Assembly: GCF_017921975.2 (NCBI RefSeq)
Contig: NZ_JAGEMO020000003.1
Location: 1-64,000 of the forward strand
Reading direction: 5' to 3'
Length of the DNA: 64,000 bases
DNA from: Hymenobacter terricola
GTDB taxonomy: Bacteria > Bacteroidota > Bacteroidia > Cytophagales > Hymenobacteraceae
Of the stretch, positions 16,406 through 25,096 are shown one piece after another. The notes beneath the pieces were generated by a model, which worked only from the letters and a program-made list of their open reading frames with translations, did not search any database and was not told the DNA's origin. The translations under genes were made by a program, and so were the position numbers. Within the stretch, counting starts at the first letter, position 1. Each line of letters begins with the position of its first letter.

Positions 16406-18866
16406 GTCCGGCGCGGCGCAGCTCATCTTCGGCCCCGATGGCGCGCTTGCGGGCGGCGGCTACCTTGCTGTTGCCGAAGCGGTAGGTGAAGGCTACGGTG
16501 ACTACCCGCGTATCCTGCCGCCGGTAGAAAGTTTCGGTGAAATCGGTGTAGGCCGAGGTGGAGCGAACGGGCAGGGTGTAAAATATATCGGTTGCGTTCA
16601 GGCGCAACGTGCCCTGTTTGGCCCACAGGCTTTTCTGGATGCCGGCGGCCACCTGGCCCCGATTACTAACCACTTCGAACCCGAATTTTTCGCGGGAGTC
16701 ATACGAGCCGTTGAGGTCGGCCGACCAGCCGTGGGGCAGGGTAAAGCTGCTATTGGCCGTGAGGCCGAAAGCCATCTGGCCGCGGTCGAGCGCCGTGCCC
16801 GCGAGCTCACCCTGGAAACGAGCGTAGTAAAACACTCCATTGGCGTACAGGGTCCACCATTTGGCCAGCTCCAGGGGAACGGTGAGCGTGAGGGCGGCGT
16901 AGTGTTCCGTGGTCAGGTTCACGTCGCGGTTCACCACCAGGCGGCCGCCGTCGGGCGCGGGCTGCACGGCTCGCACAATGGGGTTGTCGGTTTGGGCATA
17001 GGTGAGGGCCGTCGTGAATTTCTGGCGGTAGGTGTGCGTCAGCTCAAAGTTGTAGCTGGTTTGGGCCACCAAAGCAGGGTTGCCCGACTGGTAGGAAGTA
17101 GCGTCGAGGTAGATGCGCAGCGGGTTTATCTGGCCGTAGCTGGGCCGGTCGATGCGGCGCGTGACGGACAGGCCCAGCTGGTGCCGCTCATTGAGCTGGT
17201 GCTGCACCGTGGCACTGGGAAAAAGCTGGAAGTAGTGGCGTTCCCGCGTGGCGTCGCCCGCCGTTTCCGCCAGCGTATTGGTCTGCTCGGCCCGCAGGCC
17301 GGCTTGCAGCGTGGTTTTGGAAGCGGTACCGCGCAGGTTCACATAGGCCGCGTTCACGTTTTCGTGGTACCTGAACTGGCTGGAAGCGGCCGGGACCGGC
17401 GTGCTGATGCCGTTGGCGGTGCTGACAAACTGCACGTTATTGTCCGACGTTACCCGCGTCGACTTCGCACCCGCTTCCAGGCGGGCCCGGTGGGGCAGGG
17501 GCTGGCTGAAATCCGCTTTGAGGGCCTGAATCGTGAGCGCACTGCGCTGGTCGCCGTGGAGCAAGGTGGTGGTGGCCGCGGGCTCCACAAAGTAGGTGGT
17601 CAGGTCCAGCAAGCGCGTGGTGTTGTAGCGGGCCATATCGGCGTCAACCGTAATGGCGCTGGCCGTCGCCGAGTCGGCAAAAGCGTGGCGCAGGTTCACG
17701 TTGGCGCCGCCGTTAGGCCGGCTCATCTCTTGGGGTGTCAGCGAGTTGTAGCGGCTGAGCGGCTCGCCGGCGGGGCCAAACAGCTGCGTGAAATTGGTGG
17801 TGGTGATATCGTTCTGGCTGGCCAGGCCGCTTACGGCCACGCCCAGCAGCGTGCGCTTCGACAGGGCCCAATCGAACCCCAGCTTGCCGGTGTGCGTGCG
17901 CAGGTGAGCCACCTGCTCGGTGGCCAGCACGCTGCTGGCGGCCGGCAGCAACGGCGTGGCGGCATACTGCCGGTCAAAATTGAGCCGCACAAAATTGGTG
18001 CGGTCATTATAAGAATAGCTGCCGTAGATATTGAGCCCTTTACGGCGATGGTTCATCGCCAGGGTGCTGGTGAACTTGCCGTATTCGCCCCGGCCGTAGC
18101 TGGCGTTCAGGCTGCCGTTGGTGCCCTGGCTCTGGTCTTTCCTGAGGTTGATGGCGATGACGCCCGCGCCGCCCTGCGCGTCGTACTGCGCCGGCGGGTT
18201 GGTGATGAGCTCGATGCTCTGAAGCTGCTCAGCGGGCAGGGCTTTCAGGTAATCGGCCAGCTCCAGGCCGGTAAGGGGTACCCGCTTGCCATCAACCAGC
18301 ACCAGCAGGCCCTGGCGGCCGCGCAGGACCAGATTGTCGCTGCCGTCCAGGGTCAGACCCGGTGAGCGGCCCAGCACGTCGAGCGCCGTGGCCCCGGCCG
18401 AGAGCGGACTGTCGGCCACGTTCACCACCGTGCGGTCGGCCAGGTGCTCAAACAAGGGCTTGCGGGCCGTTATGGTCACCTCTTTCAGCGCCGCGCTCCG
18501 GCTGGTTGTCAGCCTGATTTCGGGCAGCTGCAAGCCCGCAGCCGGCAGCTCAAACGCCGGGCTCCAATACCGGGCAAACCCCACCTGCGCCGCCGAAACC
18601 AGGTAGCGCCCCCCCGCTTTGGCGGATAGCTGAAAGTGGCCCTGCGCATCGCTGAACTCGGTTTTGACGACCACCGAATCGGCAGCCCGGTGCAGAGTGA
18701 TGGTAGCAAATTCCACCGCCGTGCCCGTGCCATTGGTCACGGTGCCGCTCAGGGCGGCCGGTTCCTGGGCCAGCACCGGCCGCGATAGCAGCAGCAGGCC
18801 CAGGAGCAGCAGCTGCACGAAACGAAAGGGCGCAAACCCGCCCCGGACAAGAGTAAAGTTGGGCAT
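16401..18866 (-). CDS. TonB-dependent receptor-like outer membrane beta-barrel protein
   Basis: 821 residues. A signal peptide (FVQLLLLGLLLLSRPVLAQ) is followed by a carboxypeptidase-regulatory-like beta domain (LSGTVTNGTGTAVEFATITL), a plug (ADRTVVNVADSP, LVLVDGKRVPLTGLELADYLKALP), and a long barrel ending in a beta strand (VTVAFTYRFG). The C-terminal barrel fits the outer-membrane beta-barrel family PF14905. The ligand is unknown; no SusD partner is adjacent. Start ATG 18866 precedes the signal peptide. Its stop codon lies inside a palindromic repeat. Confidence 0.9.
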   Translation of the reverse strand: MPNFTLVRGGFAPFRFVQLLLLGLLLLSRPVLAQEPAALSGTVTNGTGTAVEFATITLHRAADSVVVKTEFSDAQGHFQLSAKAGGRYLVSAAQVGFARYWSPAFELPAAGLQLPEIRLTTSRSAALKEVTITARKPLFEHLADRTVVNVADSPLSAGATALDVLGRSPGLTLDGSDNLVLRGRQGLLVLVDGKRVPLTGLELADYLKALPAEQLQSIELITNPPAQYDAQGGAGVIAINLRKDQSQGTNGSLNASYGRGEYGKFTSTLAMNHRRKGLNIYGSYSYNDRTNFVRLNFDRQYAATPLLPAASSVLATEQVAHLRTHTGKLGFDWALSKRTLLGVAVSGLASQNDITTTNFTQLFGPAGEPLSRYNSLTPQEMSRPNGGANVNLRHAFADSATASAITVDADMARYNTTRLLDLTTYFVEPAATTTLLHGDQRSALTIQALKADFSQPLPHRARLEAGAKSTRVTSDNNVQFVSTANGISTPVPAASSQFRYHENVNAAYVNLRGTASKTTLQAGLRAEQTNTLAETAGDATRERHYFQLFPSATVQHQLNERHQLGLSVTRRIDRPSYGQINPLRIYLDATSYQSGNPALVAQTSYNFELTHTYRQKFTTALTYAQTDNPIVRAVQPAPDGGRLVVNRDVNLTTEHYAALTLTVPLELAKWWTLYANGVFYYARFQGELAGTALDRGQMAFGLTANSSFTLPHGWSADLNGSYDSREKFGFEVVSNRGQVAAGIQKSLWAKQGTLRLNATDIFYTLPVRSTSAYTDFTETFYRRQDTRVVTVAFTYRFGNSKVAAARKRAIGAEDELRRAGQ

Positions 18867-19075
18867 GTAGCAGAGACCGGGTAGAAATCGAAAAGAGCAA
18901 GGCGCACCCGCCTGGAGCTGGTGGCCAAACCAGTGCAACGTTTTAAGTACAGGGTTTTAAAAGGGAAGTGACACTTCTTTTAAACTGAATACTTTAGCGT
19001 GCCTGATAAAGTGTAAAGGTGCAGTTTTGGAGGAGATAATCCAAGAGCAGGAAGCTGCTTCTGCCCGGCAGTCGG

Positions 19076-19083
19076 TAATTTTG
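19076..19083 (+). promoter_or_regulatory. -7 box of the tsaE promoter
   Basis: TAATTTTG matches the Bacteroidota -7 consensus TAnnTTTG and lies 4 bp before the ATG at 19088, so transcripts would be leaderless or nearly so. No clear -33 TTTG is present at the usual spacing. Confidence 0.45.
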
Positions 19084-19087
19084 CTCA

Positions 19088-19525
19088 ATGCTCCCTCTCA
19101 CGCTCGCCGTTCCTACCCTCGCCGACCTGCCCGCCGCCGCCCGGCACCTGTGCGCGGCCATTGCCGAATCCGGCTGTTCGGTGGTGGCTTTCGAAGGCGA
19201 GATGGGCGCGGGCAAAACCACCCTCATCCGGGCGCTGGCGGCCACACTGGGCATCGCCGACGACGTGAGCAGTCCCACCTTCGCGCTGGTGAATGAGTAC
19301 CGCGACGGCCGCGACCAACCCGTGTACCATTTTGACTTCTACCGCATTGATTCAATCGCGGAAGCCGAGCAAATGGGCGCTACGGAGTACCTTGATTCGG
19401 GGTATCTTTGTTTAGTGGAATGGCCCGCCCGCGTGGCGTCGTTATTGCCTCAGCCTCGGTTGGAAGTACGCCTGGACGTGCTGAGCGCCGAAGCCCGTGA
19501 AATACATCTAACTGTTATAAAATAA
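19088..19525 (+). CDS. tsaE: TsaE, tRNA threonylcarbamoyladenosine biosynthesis ATPase
   Basis: TsaE is the P-loop ATPase partner of TsaD/TsaB that makes the t6A modification at position 37 of ANN-decoding tRNAs. Walker A is GEMGAGKTT with Lys43. Family motifs SSPTFALVNEY, YHFDFYRI and CLVEWPARV are all present. The length of 145 residues is typical. It is followed after 100 bp by alanine dehydrogenase. Confidence 0.95.
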   Translation: MLPLTLAVPTLADLPAAARHLCAAIAESGCSVVAFEGEMGAGKTTLIRALAATLGIADDVSSPTFALVNEYRDGRDQPVYHFDFYRIDSIAEAEQMGATEYLDSGYLCLVEWPARVASLLPQPRLEVRLDVLSAEAREIHLTVIK

Positions 19526-19625
19526 TACCCGAGAATTGTTGATTAATAAGTAGCAGTTTACGCAGGCCCGGCCCCGCCGCTTGCCTAACTTGATTATTGT
19601 TAATTGATAACCGGTACTTACTGAC

Positions 19626-20852
19626 ATGGCCGAAAAGCTACCACCCGGTTTTGAATCACTAGCGACGAGCCGCGCCTATTTCACGCAGGAATCGATGCTG
19701 GCCGTGGAAACGCGCAAGCGCAAGCTCTTCATTGGCTTGCCCCGCGAAACCTCGTTGCAGGAAAACCGCATTGGCCTCACGCCTGAAGCCGTGCAGCACC
19801 TCGTGAACGAAGGCCACGAAGTGGTGATGGAAGCCGGCGCCGGCGAGCCCAGCAAGTACGCCGACCACGCCTATTCCGAAGCCGGCGCCCAGATTGCCTA
19901 CTCCACTGAGGAGGTTTTCAAGGCCGACGTGCTGCTGAAAGTGGCCCCGCCTACGCTCGATGAAATTGAGCTGCTCCACGCCAATCAAACCCTGATTTCG
20001 GCCCTGCAAATGGGCTCCATGACCCAGGAGTACATCGCGGCGCTGGCCCGCAAGAAAATCAACGCCATCGGCTTCGAGCTGATGAAGGACCCCAGCGGGG
20101 CCCGCCCCGTGGTGCGCGCCATGAGCGAAATCGCCGGTTCCACCGTGATGCTGATTGCGGCCGAGTACCTGGCCCGCTCCAACGAGGGCAAGGGCATTAT
20201 TCTGGGCGGCATCACGGGCGTGCCGCCATCGCAGGTCGTCATCCTCGGGGCGGGCACGGTGGCCGAGTACGCCGCCCGCGCCGCCACCGGCCTGGGCGCC
20301 GAAGTGAAGGTGTTCGACAACCACCTCTACAAGCTGCGCCGCCTCAAGCACAACCTGGGCATGCAGCTCTACACCAGCACGCTGGATACGTTTGCCCTCA
20401 GCCAGCAAATCCGCCGGGCCGATGTCGTCATCGGCGCGCTGGCCGTGGAGGATGGTCGCATTCCGTTCATGGTGCCCGAGGAAATGGTGGCCAGCATGGC
20501 CCCCGGCTCCGTTATCATCGACGTGAGCATCGACCAGGGCGGCAGCTTCGAAACCAGCGAAATGACCAGCCACAGCAAGCCCGTCTTCCGCAAGTACGAC
20601 GTGGTGCACTACTGCGTGCCCAACATCGCCTCCCGCGTGCCCCGCACCGCCACCAACGCGCTGAGCAACATCTTCACGCCCATCCTCCAGGAAATCAGCC
20701 AGCACGGCGGCATCAACGAAGTGCTGTTCACCAACGAGCATTTCCGCAGCGGCGTCTACATCTACCGCGGCTCGCTGACCAATGCGATGATTGCGAAGAA
20801 ATTTAATTTGCGGTATAAGGAATTAGGGCTGCTGATTGCGGTGCGAAATTAG
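19626..20852 (+). CDS. ald: alanine dehydrogenase
   Basis: Catalyses NAD-linked oxidative deamination of L-alanine to pyruvate and ammonia. The N-terminal catalytic domain begins KLFIGLPRETSLQENRIGLTP; the Rossmann domain has VVILGAGTVAEYAARAATGLGAEV. The ending CVPNIASRVPRTATNALSN is typical. The 408-residue length and N-terminus (FTQESMLAVE) match the Bacteroidota subgroup, supporting ATG 19626. It converges toward the flavin reductase gene, with the IR-bounded foreign element between them. Confidence 0.93.
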   Translation: MAEKLPPGFESLATSRAYFTQESMLAVETRKRKLFIGLPRETSLQENRIGLTPEAVQHLVNEGHEVVMEAGAGEPSKYADHAYSEAGAQIAYSTEEVFKADVLLKVAPPTLDEIELLHANQTLISALQMGSMTQEYIAALARKKINAIGFELMKDPSGARPVVRAMSEIAGSTVMLIAAEYLARSNEGKGIILGGITGVPPSQVVILGAGTVAEYAARAATGLGAEVKVFDNHLYKLRRLKHNLGMQLYTSTLDTFALSQQIRRADVVIGALAVEDGRIPFMVPEEMVASMAPGSVIIDVSIDQGGSFETSEMTSHSKPVFRKYDVVHYCVPNIASRVPRTATNALSNIFTPILQEISQHGGINEVLFTNEHFRSGVYIYRGSLTNAMIAKKFNLRYKELGLLIAVRN

Positions 20853-20927
20853 GGGAGTGGGGCAATGCTTTTTGCGGGGCTTGATGTTTCACTTTGACTC
20901 TAGTTTTGACTGGCCCGCTTTAAGGGG

Positions 20928-21296
20928 GAGCTTACACTTCACGCCCTGGAACAGTCCCTGACGCTGCGCCAGCCCGCCCCGGGGCTCATCGTTCACGCCG
21001 ACCGCGGCAGCCAGTACACCAGCGCGGCGTGCCGTGCCCGCATCGAACAGGCCGGCGCTGTGCCCAGCTTCAGCCGCCCCGGCAACCCCTACGACAATGC
21101 CCAGGCGGAGGCGGGCTGGAGCACGCTCAAAACCGAACTGCTGCCGCACGGCACCGCCTTTGCCTCCCTCGAAGAAGCCCGCCTGGAAGTGGCCCACTAC
21201 CTCGATACCTACTTCAACCTCGACCGCCGCCACTCCGCCCTCGGCTACCGCTCGCCCCATCAATTTGAACACGACCTGATAAGCAATCTACCTTAA
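20928..21296 (+). pseudogene. IS3-family transposase OrfB, C-terminal fragment
   Basis: The frame is open from inside the left inverted repeat to TAA at 21294 and encodes about 120 C-terminal residues of an IS3 OrfB integrase core. HADRGSQYTS holds the second catalytic Asp, and NPYDNAQAEAGWSTLKTEL the catalytic Glu. The tail YFNLDRRHSALGYRSPHQFE is typical. The first Asp and the helix-turn-helix OrfA are missing, so it is inactive. Sequence just after the stop (TGGTTTTATTAGACTACTCC, near 21310-21330) looks like the IS right end. Confidence 0.9.
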
Positions 21297-21471
21297 CTCA
21301 CTTTCTGGTTTTATTAGACTACTCCAGTATACGGACGGGAGGGAATTTATATTACGAATGATGCTATTAAGAATTTGAATGACAACAAGTAGTATAACTA
21401 ATGTCTATCTTCCTGCTACTATAAGAAGGCCTTTACGAAAAAAGGCTCGCAATCCAGTGCTCTAACAGCTT

Positions 21472-22188
21472 CTATCCTTTGAGAATAGAAATTCCATGTA
21501 TTATTAACTCTTTTTTTAGGTCTTCAAAAAAAAGTGTGTCATCTTCTATAACTAAACGTTCAGTATTTTCAAATATTATTTTTTTGCTTTCTGCAAATCC
21601 TCCTTTATGAAATATACACCGCAGGCAATCTACAAATGTATGGAAGCTATGCCCCATATAGCCTCGTTCTCCAAAAAAAGCCTCCCCCATCAAATATAAT
21701 ACATCTCTATACTCACGAACTAATGACATGTCTATTTTATATAAGTCTTTATCAATAATTTCTGTACTGACACCTGAATAATGTAGGCAAGCTGTGATGT
21801 AGTCTTCTTTTAAAAGACCTTTCGTTGGCAAACTGAACCAGTCAATCTTTTCTCCTTTTTGCCAAGAAGCAAGTACGTCAATTACACCCTGTCTGTATTC
21901 TTCATAATCGTGATGAACAAGTCCATAAACCCACTTTAGTTTACTATCAAAGTCTAATAATAGAATATTAAACTCATAAATAGGCTTTACATTAGAATAT
22001 TTTGAACGGCAAGAAATGCGAACCTGTATCTTATTTAAAGATAAAAAGTCTTCAGTAGTTTTGAATTTTAAGTTATGGAATAAAAATTTTCTTGCGGTAG
22101 AAGTAGCATAAGGTTCTAAAATAATAGAACCGCATTTAGCAATTTTAACGTTATTAATGTATAAATTAATTTCCAGGATTTTTCTCAT
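21472..22188 (-). CDS. barstar-like putative immunity protein, 238 aa
   Basis: The last 90 residues fit the barstar fold (PF01337): YKIDMSLV, then GYMGHSFHTFVDCLRCI aligning with the barstar helix motif YxGxxxxxxxDCL, then a strand (KKIIFENTERL) and a C-terminal helix-strand (LFFEDLKKELIIHGISIL). Barstars block secreted RNases. The first 140 residues are unrecognised and beta-rich. Base composition is strikingly AT-rich against GC-rich flanks, with codons to match, so it is recently acquired. No RNase toxin gene lies in the window. The barstar call is by eye and could be wrong. Confidence 0.6.
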   Translation of the reverse strand: MRKILEINLYINNVKIAKCGSIILEPYATSTARKFLFHNLKFKTTEDFLSLNKIQVRISCRSKYSNVKPIYEFNILLLDFDSKLKWVYGLVHHDYEEYRQGVIDVLASWQKGEKIDWFSLPTKGLLKEDYITACLHYSGVSTEIIDKDLYKIDMSLVREYRDVLYLMGEAFFGERGYMGHSFHTFVDCLRCIFHKGGFAESKKIIFENTERLVIEDDTLFFEDLKKELIIHGISILKG

Positions 22189-22313
22189 GATTATTTAGTT
22201 GCCTTTAGGTGTAAATTTTTGTATTTTCGATTGATAATGGTCAGTTTGTAAGCTCCCCCTTAAAGCGGGCCAGTCAAAACTAGAGGTTTGCGAGTTACGT
22301 ATTGGTTAAACAA

Positions 22314-23225
22314 TCACGCATTGTAAAGCAGCACTTTCCACGCTTCTACCAGCCGCCCTTCGGCCAGTAATTGGCGGCCCAACTGCAGCAGTTGCTGACG
22401 CAGTTCCGGGGTGTCGTCGCGGTATTTGTTGAGGAGGTAGGCTACCATCGGTTCGGATTTGAATTCCTCAACTTGCGCGGGCGTGGGTAGGGCGTCGCGC
22501 TCGATGTTGGAGAGGCGGCCCAACTCGTTGCCGGTCAGCACATCGCTACTGCGAAGGAAGTCGGGCAGCTGGTCGAAGCCGATGCCGATGTGGCGATTGG
22601 GCTTGGGCACTTCGAACAGGCTGGTGCCGCTGGCCCGGCAGTACCAATCGCCGCCGAGCCGAGCCACGGCATCCAGCTTAAATGGGTCGATACCGGTGGC
22701 ATTGGGTAGGAGAATAGTGGTACGAAAGTGGGCGCGCACCACCCGGCAGATGATGAGGTTGCCGGCGCCATTGTTCTGGCCCAGCTCGATGATTTGCTCC
22801 ACCACGCACTCAAAAGCGGCCGGCGCCTCGGCCACGCGCGGCGGCCGCACCAGCTCCGAGGCCAGCTCGGTGAGGCCGGCTTTGGTGAATTCGTTGATGC
22901 CCTTGCCGTATTCGGTGCTGGCCAGCGACATCTGCTCTACCAAGGCGAAATCACAGATATTGATGACGACTTCGGGCACCTCGCGCACGTTTTGGAGGGT
23001 GTGCTTCTGGGTGTTGTCGCGCACGCGGTTGGCGGGCGAAAACACGAGAATGGGCGGGTTCGAGCTGAAGGCGTTGAAAAAGCTGTAGGGGCTGAGGTTG
23101 ACGCGGCCCTCGGCGTCGATGGTGCTGGCGAAGGCGACCGGCCGAGGCGCCACCGCGCCCACCAGAAACGGGTGCCACTGGGCGGGCGTGAGGTCGGCAG
23201 GCGTGAGGGAGTGGAAATCGGACAT
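22314..23225 (-). CDS. flavin reductase-like FMN-binding protein
   Basis: Belongs to the flavoredoxin/flavin reductase-like split-barrel family. Typical features are the N-terminal LVGAVAPRPVAFASTIDAEGRVNLSPYS and SSNPPILVFSP, where FMN is bound, then HTLQNVREVPEVVINI. Such proteins reduce or bind FMN or act as partners of oxygenases; the partner here is unknown. A roughly 80-residue C-terminal extension (DDTPELRQQLLQLGRQLL) is helical. Start ATG 23225 matches the family; a longer frame to 23315 is unlikely. Confidence 0.88.
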   Translation of the reverse strand: MSDFHSLTPADLTPAQWHPFLVGAVAPRPVAFASTIDAEGRVNLSPYSFFNAFSSNPPILVFSPANRVRDNTQKHTLQNVREVPEVVINICDFALVEQMSLASTEYGKGINEFTKAGLTELASELVRPPRVAEAPAAFECVVEQIIELGQNNGAGNLIICRVVRAHFRTTILLPNATGIDPFKLDAVARLGGDWYCRASGTSLFEVPKPNRHIGIGFDQLPDFLRSSDVLTGNELGRLSNIERDALPTPAQVEEFKSEPMVAYLLNKYRDDTPELRQQLLQLGRQLLAEGRLVEAWKVLLYNA

Positions 23226-23558
23226 GGATGCAAAGGAAGTAATTGTTGGGCGGGCAGGCCAAGGGCGGGCACCGCAAGCCATGCGCTGCTGAGCAGGACC
23301 AAGGGGCGGCATCAACCGGTGAACCCGACGGATTTGCTTATGCGGAACGAAATGTTGCTAAATTAAAATAGGCGGATAAAACCTTTTCTCTAAGCCTTCA
23401 AAACCTGTTTTCTGTGCCGAAATGGAAACCTTCGGGTATCAATAACTATGGTGAATTCCTCCAATGCCATGGGGTAATACCGGTACAGCCGGGCGGGGCG
23501 GTGCGCTATTCCCAAAAAAATGGTAACGTTAGGTGTTTCAACCATTTCCCTCTTCTCT
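23226..23558. other. 333-bp intergenic region between divergent genes
   Basis: No gene supported. It must hold promoters for both the flavin reductase and the MFS transporter, but I see no clean TTTG/TAnnTTTG pair. A 77-codon minus-strand frame overlapping the MFS start has no protein-like features. Confidence 0.5.
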
Positions 23559-24824
23559 ATGAATCCAACAAAAATTCCGGCTGACCCCGTGGTCCGCCCG
23601 GCGGTGGGCTTGTTCAGCGCCATCGTGATTGTGGCCTCTTTGGGCTATTTCGTAGATATTTACGACCTGGTGCTGTTCAGCATCGTGCGGGTACAAAGCC
23701 TGAACAGCATCGGCATCACTGAGGCTTCGGCCGTGACCAATGAGGGCCTGTTTCTGCTCAACATGCAGATGGGTGGCATGCTGCTCGGCGGCATTCTGTG
23801 GGGCGTGCTGGGCGATAAGCGCGGGCGGCTGTCGGTCCTGTTCGGGTCCATTCTGCTGTATTCGCTGGCCAACATTGCCAACGGCTTCGTGCAGAACATC
23901 GACCAATACGGCTGGTTGCGGCTCATTGCCGGTATCGGCCTGGCCGGTGAGCTGGGCGCGGGCATCACGCTGGTGGCCGAGACCCTGCCCAAGGAAAAGC
24001 GCGGCTACGGCACCATGATTGTGGCCTCGGTGGGCGTGAGTGGCGCGGTGGTGGCCTACTTTGTCGGAAATGAGTTTGGCTGGCGCAGCGCCTATTTCAT
24101 CGGCGGCGGGCTGGGCCTGGCGCTGCTGGCCTTGCGGGCGGGCGTGTTCGAGTCGGGCATGTTTGAGCAAACCAAGAATTCGAGCGCGCGGCGCGGTAAC
24201 TTCATGAGCTTATTTACCAACGCGGCCCGCTTCAGCAAGTACGTCCGCTGCCTGCTGGTGGGCGTGCCGTTCTGGTTTCTGGCCGGCATTCTGATTACGC
24301 TGGCCCCGGAATTTGGCAAGGCCTTTCATTTGCAGGGAGCCGTGACGGGCGGCCTGAGCATTTCCTGGTGCTACTTCGGCCTCACGCTGGGCGATTTCAC
24401 CAGCGGCGGCCTCAGCCAGCTGCTCAAAAGCCGGATGCGAACCCTCCAGATGTTTATTCTGGGCAGCGCGGTAGCGGTATCCTTCTATTTGTTTGGGCTG
24501 AACGGGGCCAGCACCACGGCCTTCTATGCCGCCTGCTTTTTCGTGGGCTTCACCGGCGGCTTCTGGGCGCTGTTCGTCACGGTTTCGGCCGAGGAATTTG
24601 GCACGAACATCCGCTCTACGGTAGCCACCACGGCCCCCAATTTTGCCCGCGGGGCCCTCGTGCTCGTCACCATTGCCTTCAAGGCGCTCAAGTCCTTCCC
24701 TTCGCTGGGGATGGTGGGCGCGGCGGCCATCATTGGGGCGGTGTTGCTGGTGCTGGCCTTCTTCAGTGCCAGTACCCTGCCCGAAACCTACGGCAAAGAC
24801 CTCGACTACCTGGAAGAGGAGTAA
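23559..24824 (+). CDS. MFS transporter, 421 aa
   Basis: Twelve predicted membrane segments in the sugar/metabolite MFS pattern. The loop 2-3 signature GVLGDKRGRLSVLFGS is present, as are AGIGLAGELGAGITLVAETLPKEKRGYGT and the C-terminal half. The acidic-aromatic sequence GYFVDIYDLVLFS in the first helix resembles carboxylate or metabolite permeases. The substrate is unknown. Start ATG 23559 (MNPTKIPADP); an upstream in-frame ATG at 23520 is less likely. It ends 35 bp before a strong terminator. Confidence 0.88.
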   Translation: MNPTKIPADPVVRPAVGLFSAIVIVASLGYFVDIYDLVLFSIVRVQSLNSIGITEASAVTNEGLFLLNMQMGGMLLGGILWGVLGDKRGRLSVLFGSILLYSLANIANGFVQNIDQYGWLRLIAGIGLAGELGAGITLVAETLPKEKRGYGTMIVASVGVSGAVVAYFVGNEFGWRSAYFIGGGLGLALLALRAGVFESGMFEQTKNSSARRGNFMSLFTNAARFSKYVRCLLVGVPFWFLAGILITLAPEFGKAFHLQGAVTGGLSISWCYFGLTLGDFTSGGLSQLLKSRMRTLQMFILGSAVAVSFYLFGLNGASTTAFYAACFFVGFTGGFWALFVTVSAEEFGTNIRSTVATTAPNFARGALVLVTIAFKALKSFPSLGMVGAAAIIGAVLLVLAFFSASTLPETYGKDLDYLEEE

Positions 24825-24859
24825 GGCCAGCCGCATCTCAGACCGGTAAGCCAGCTACA

Positions 24860-24900
24860 AAAGCGGCAGCGACCTCAGCCGGCGCTGCCGCTTTGCTTTT
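24860..24900 (+). terminator. terminator of the MFS gene
   Basis: Stem 24860-24871 with 24883-24894 (AAAGCGGCAGCG and complement), followed by a T-rich GCTTTT. Confidence 0.8.
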
Positions 24901-24965
24901 GGCCCCGGCTAAGGGTGCCCGCGGCACCAAAGGGCGGGGCTTGACGCGATGACCAGGCGTAAATA

Positions 24966-25051
24966 TTAGCGAATTAGCACGTTGCCGGGCCGAAGGAATC
25001 CGGACAAAAATACAGAATGTGCTATTTATTCGCTAAAGTGCTATAGATTTG
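24966..25051 (+). promoter_or_regulatory. promoter/operator region of the InsA-like gene
   Basis: TAGATTTG at 25044-25051 matches the -7 box. The heptamer GTGCTAT occurs twice, at 25019 and 25038 (19 bp apart). An inverted relative, TTAGCGAATTAGCAC, lies at 24966-24980. The motif set could be an operator for the DNA-binding protein encoded next, or the terminal repeats of an old insertion. Confidence 0.4.
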
Positions 25052-25096
25052 CTCAGCAACTATAGCTTTAGTATAAACTTCCCTGCTTTCGGCCCC

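Larger units (their letters stand above)
20898..22285. mobile_element. element bounded by 39-bp perfect inverted repeats, with IS3 remnant and barstar-like cargo
   Basis: Arms 20898-20936 and 22247-22285 are exact complements of 39 bp (core TTTTGACTGGCCCGCTTTAA). Inside are a truncated IS3 orfB and an AT-rich gene on the opposite strand. If the ends are taken as TTTTGACTGG, the flanks read CTAG on both sides and could be a target duplication, but CTAG is palindromic, so this is not proof. It lies between two convergent genes, a neutral insertion site. No intact transposase remains, so it would need help in trans. Confidence 0.8.

Noticed and set aside
16302..18365. 687-codon frame opposite the TonB-type receptor
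   Set aside because: Shadow; begins inside repeat family B and has no domain.
20898..20936. Inverted repeat as the native end of the IS3 element
   Set aside because: The IS3 right end seems to lie near 21330, inside the element, and OrfA and half of OrfB are missing next to the left repeat, so the 39-bp ends belong to a different or secondary structure.
23390..23623. 77-residue minus-strand protein overlapping the MFS start
   Set aside because: Overlaps the first 65 bp of the transporter gene, no protein-like pattern.
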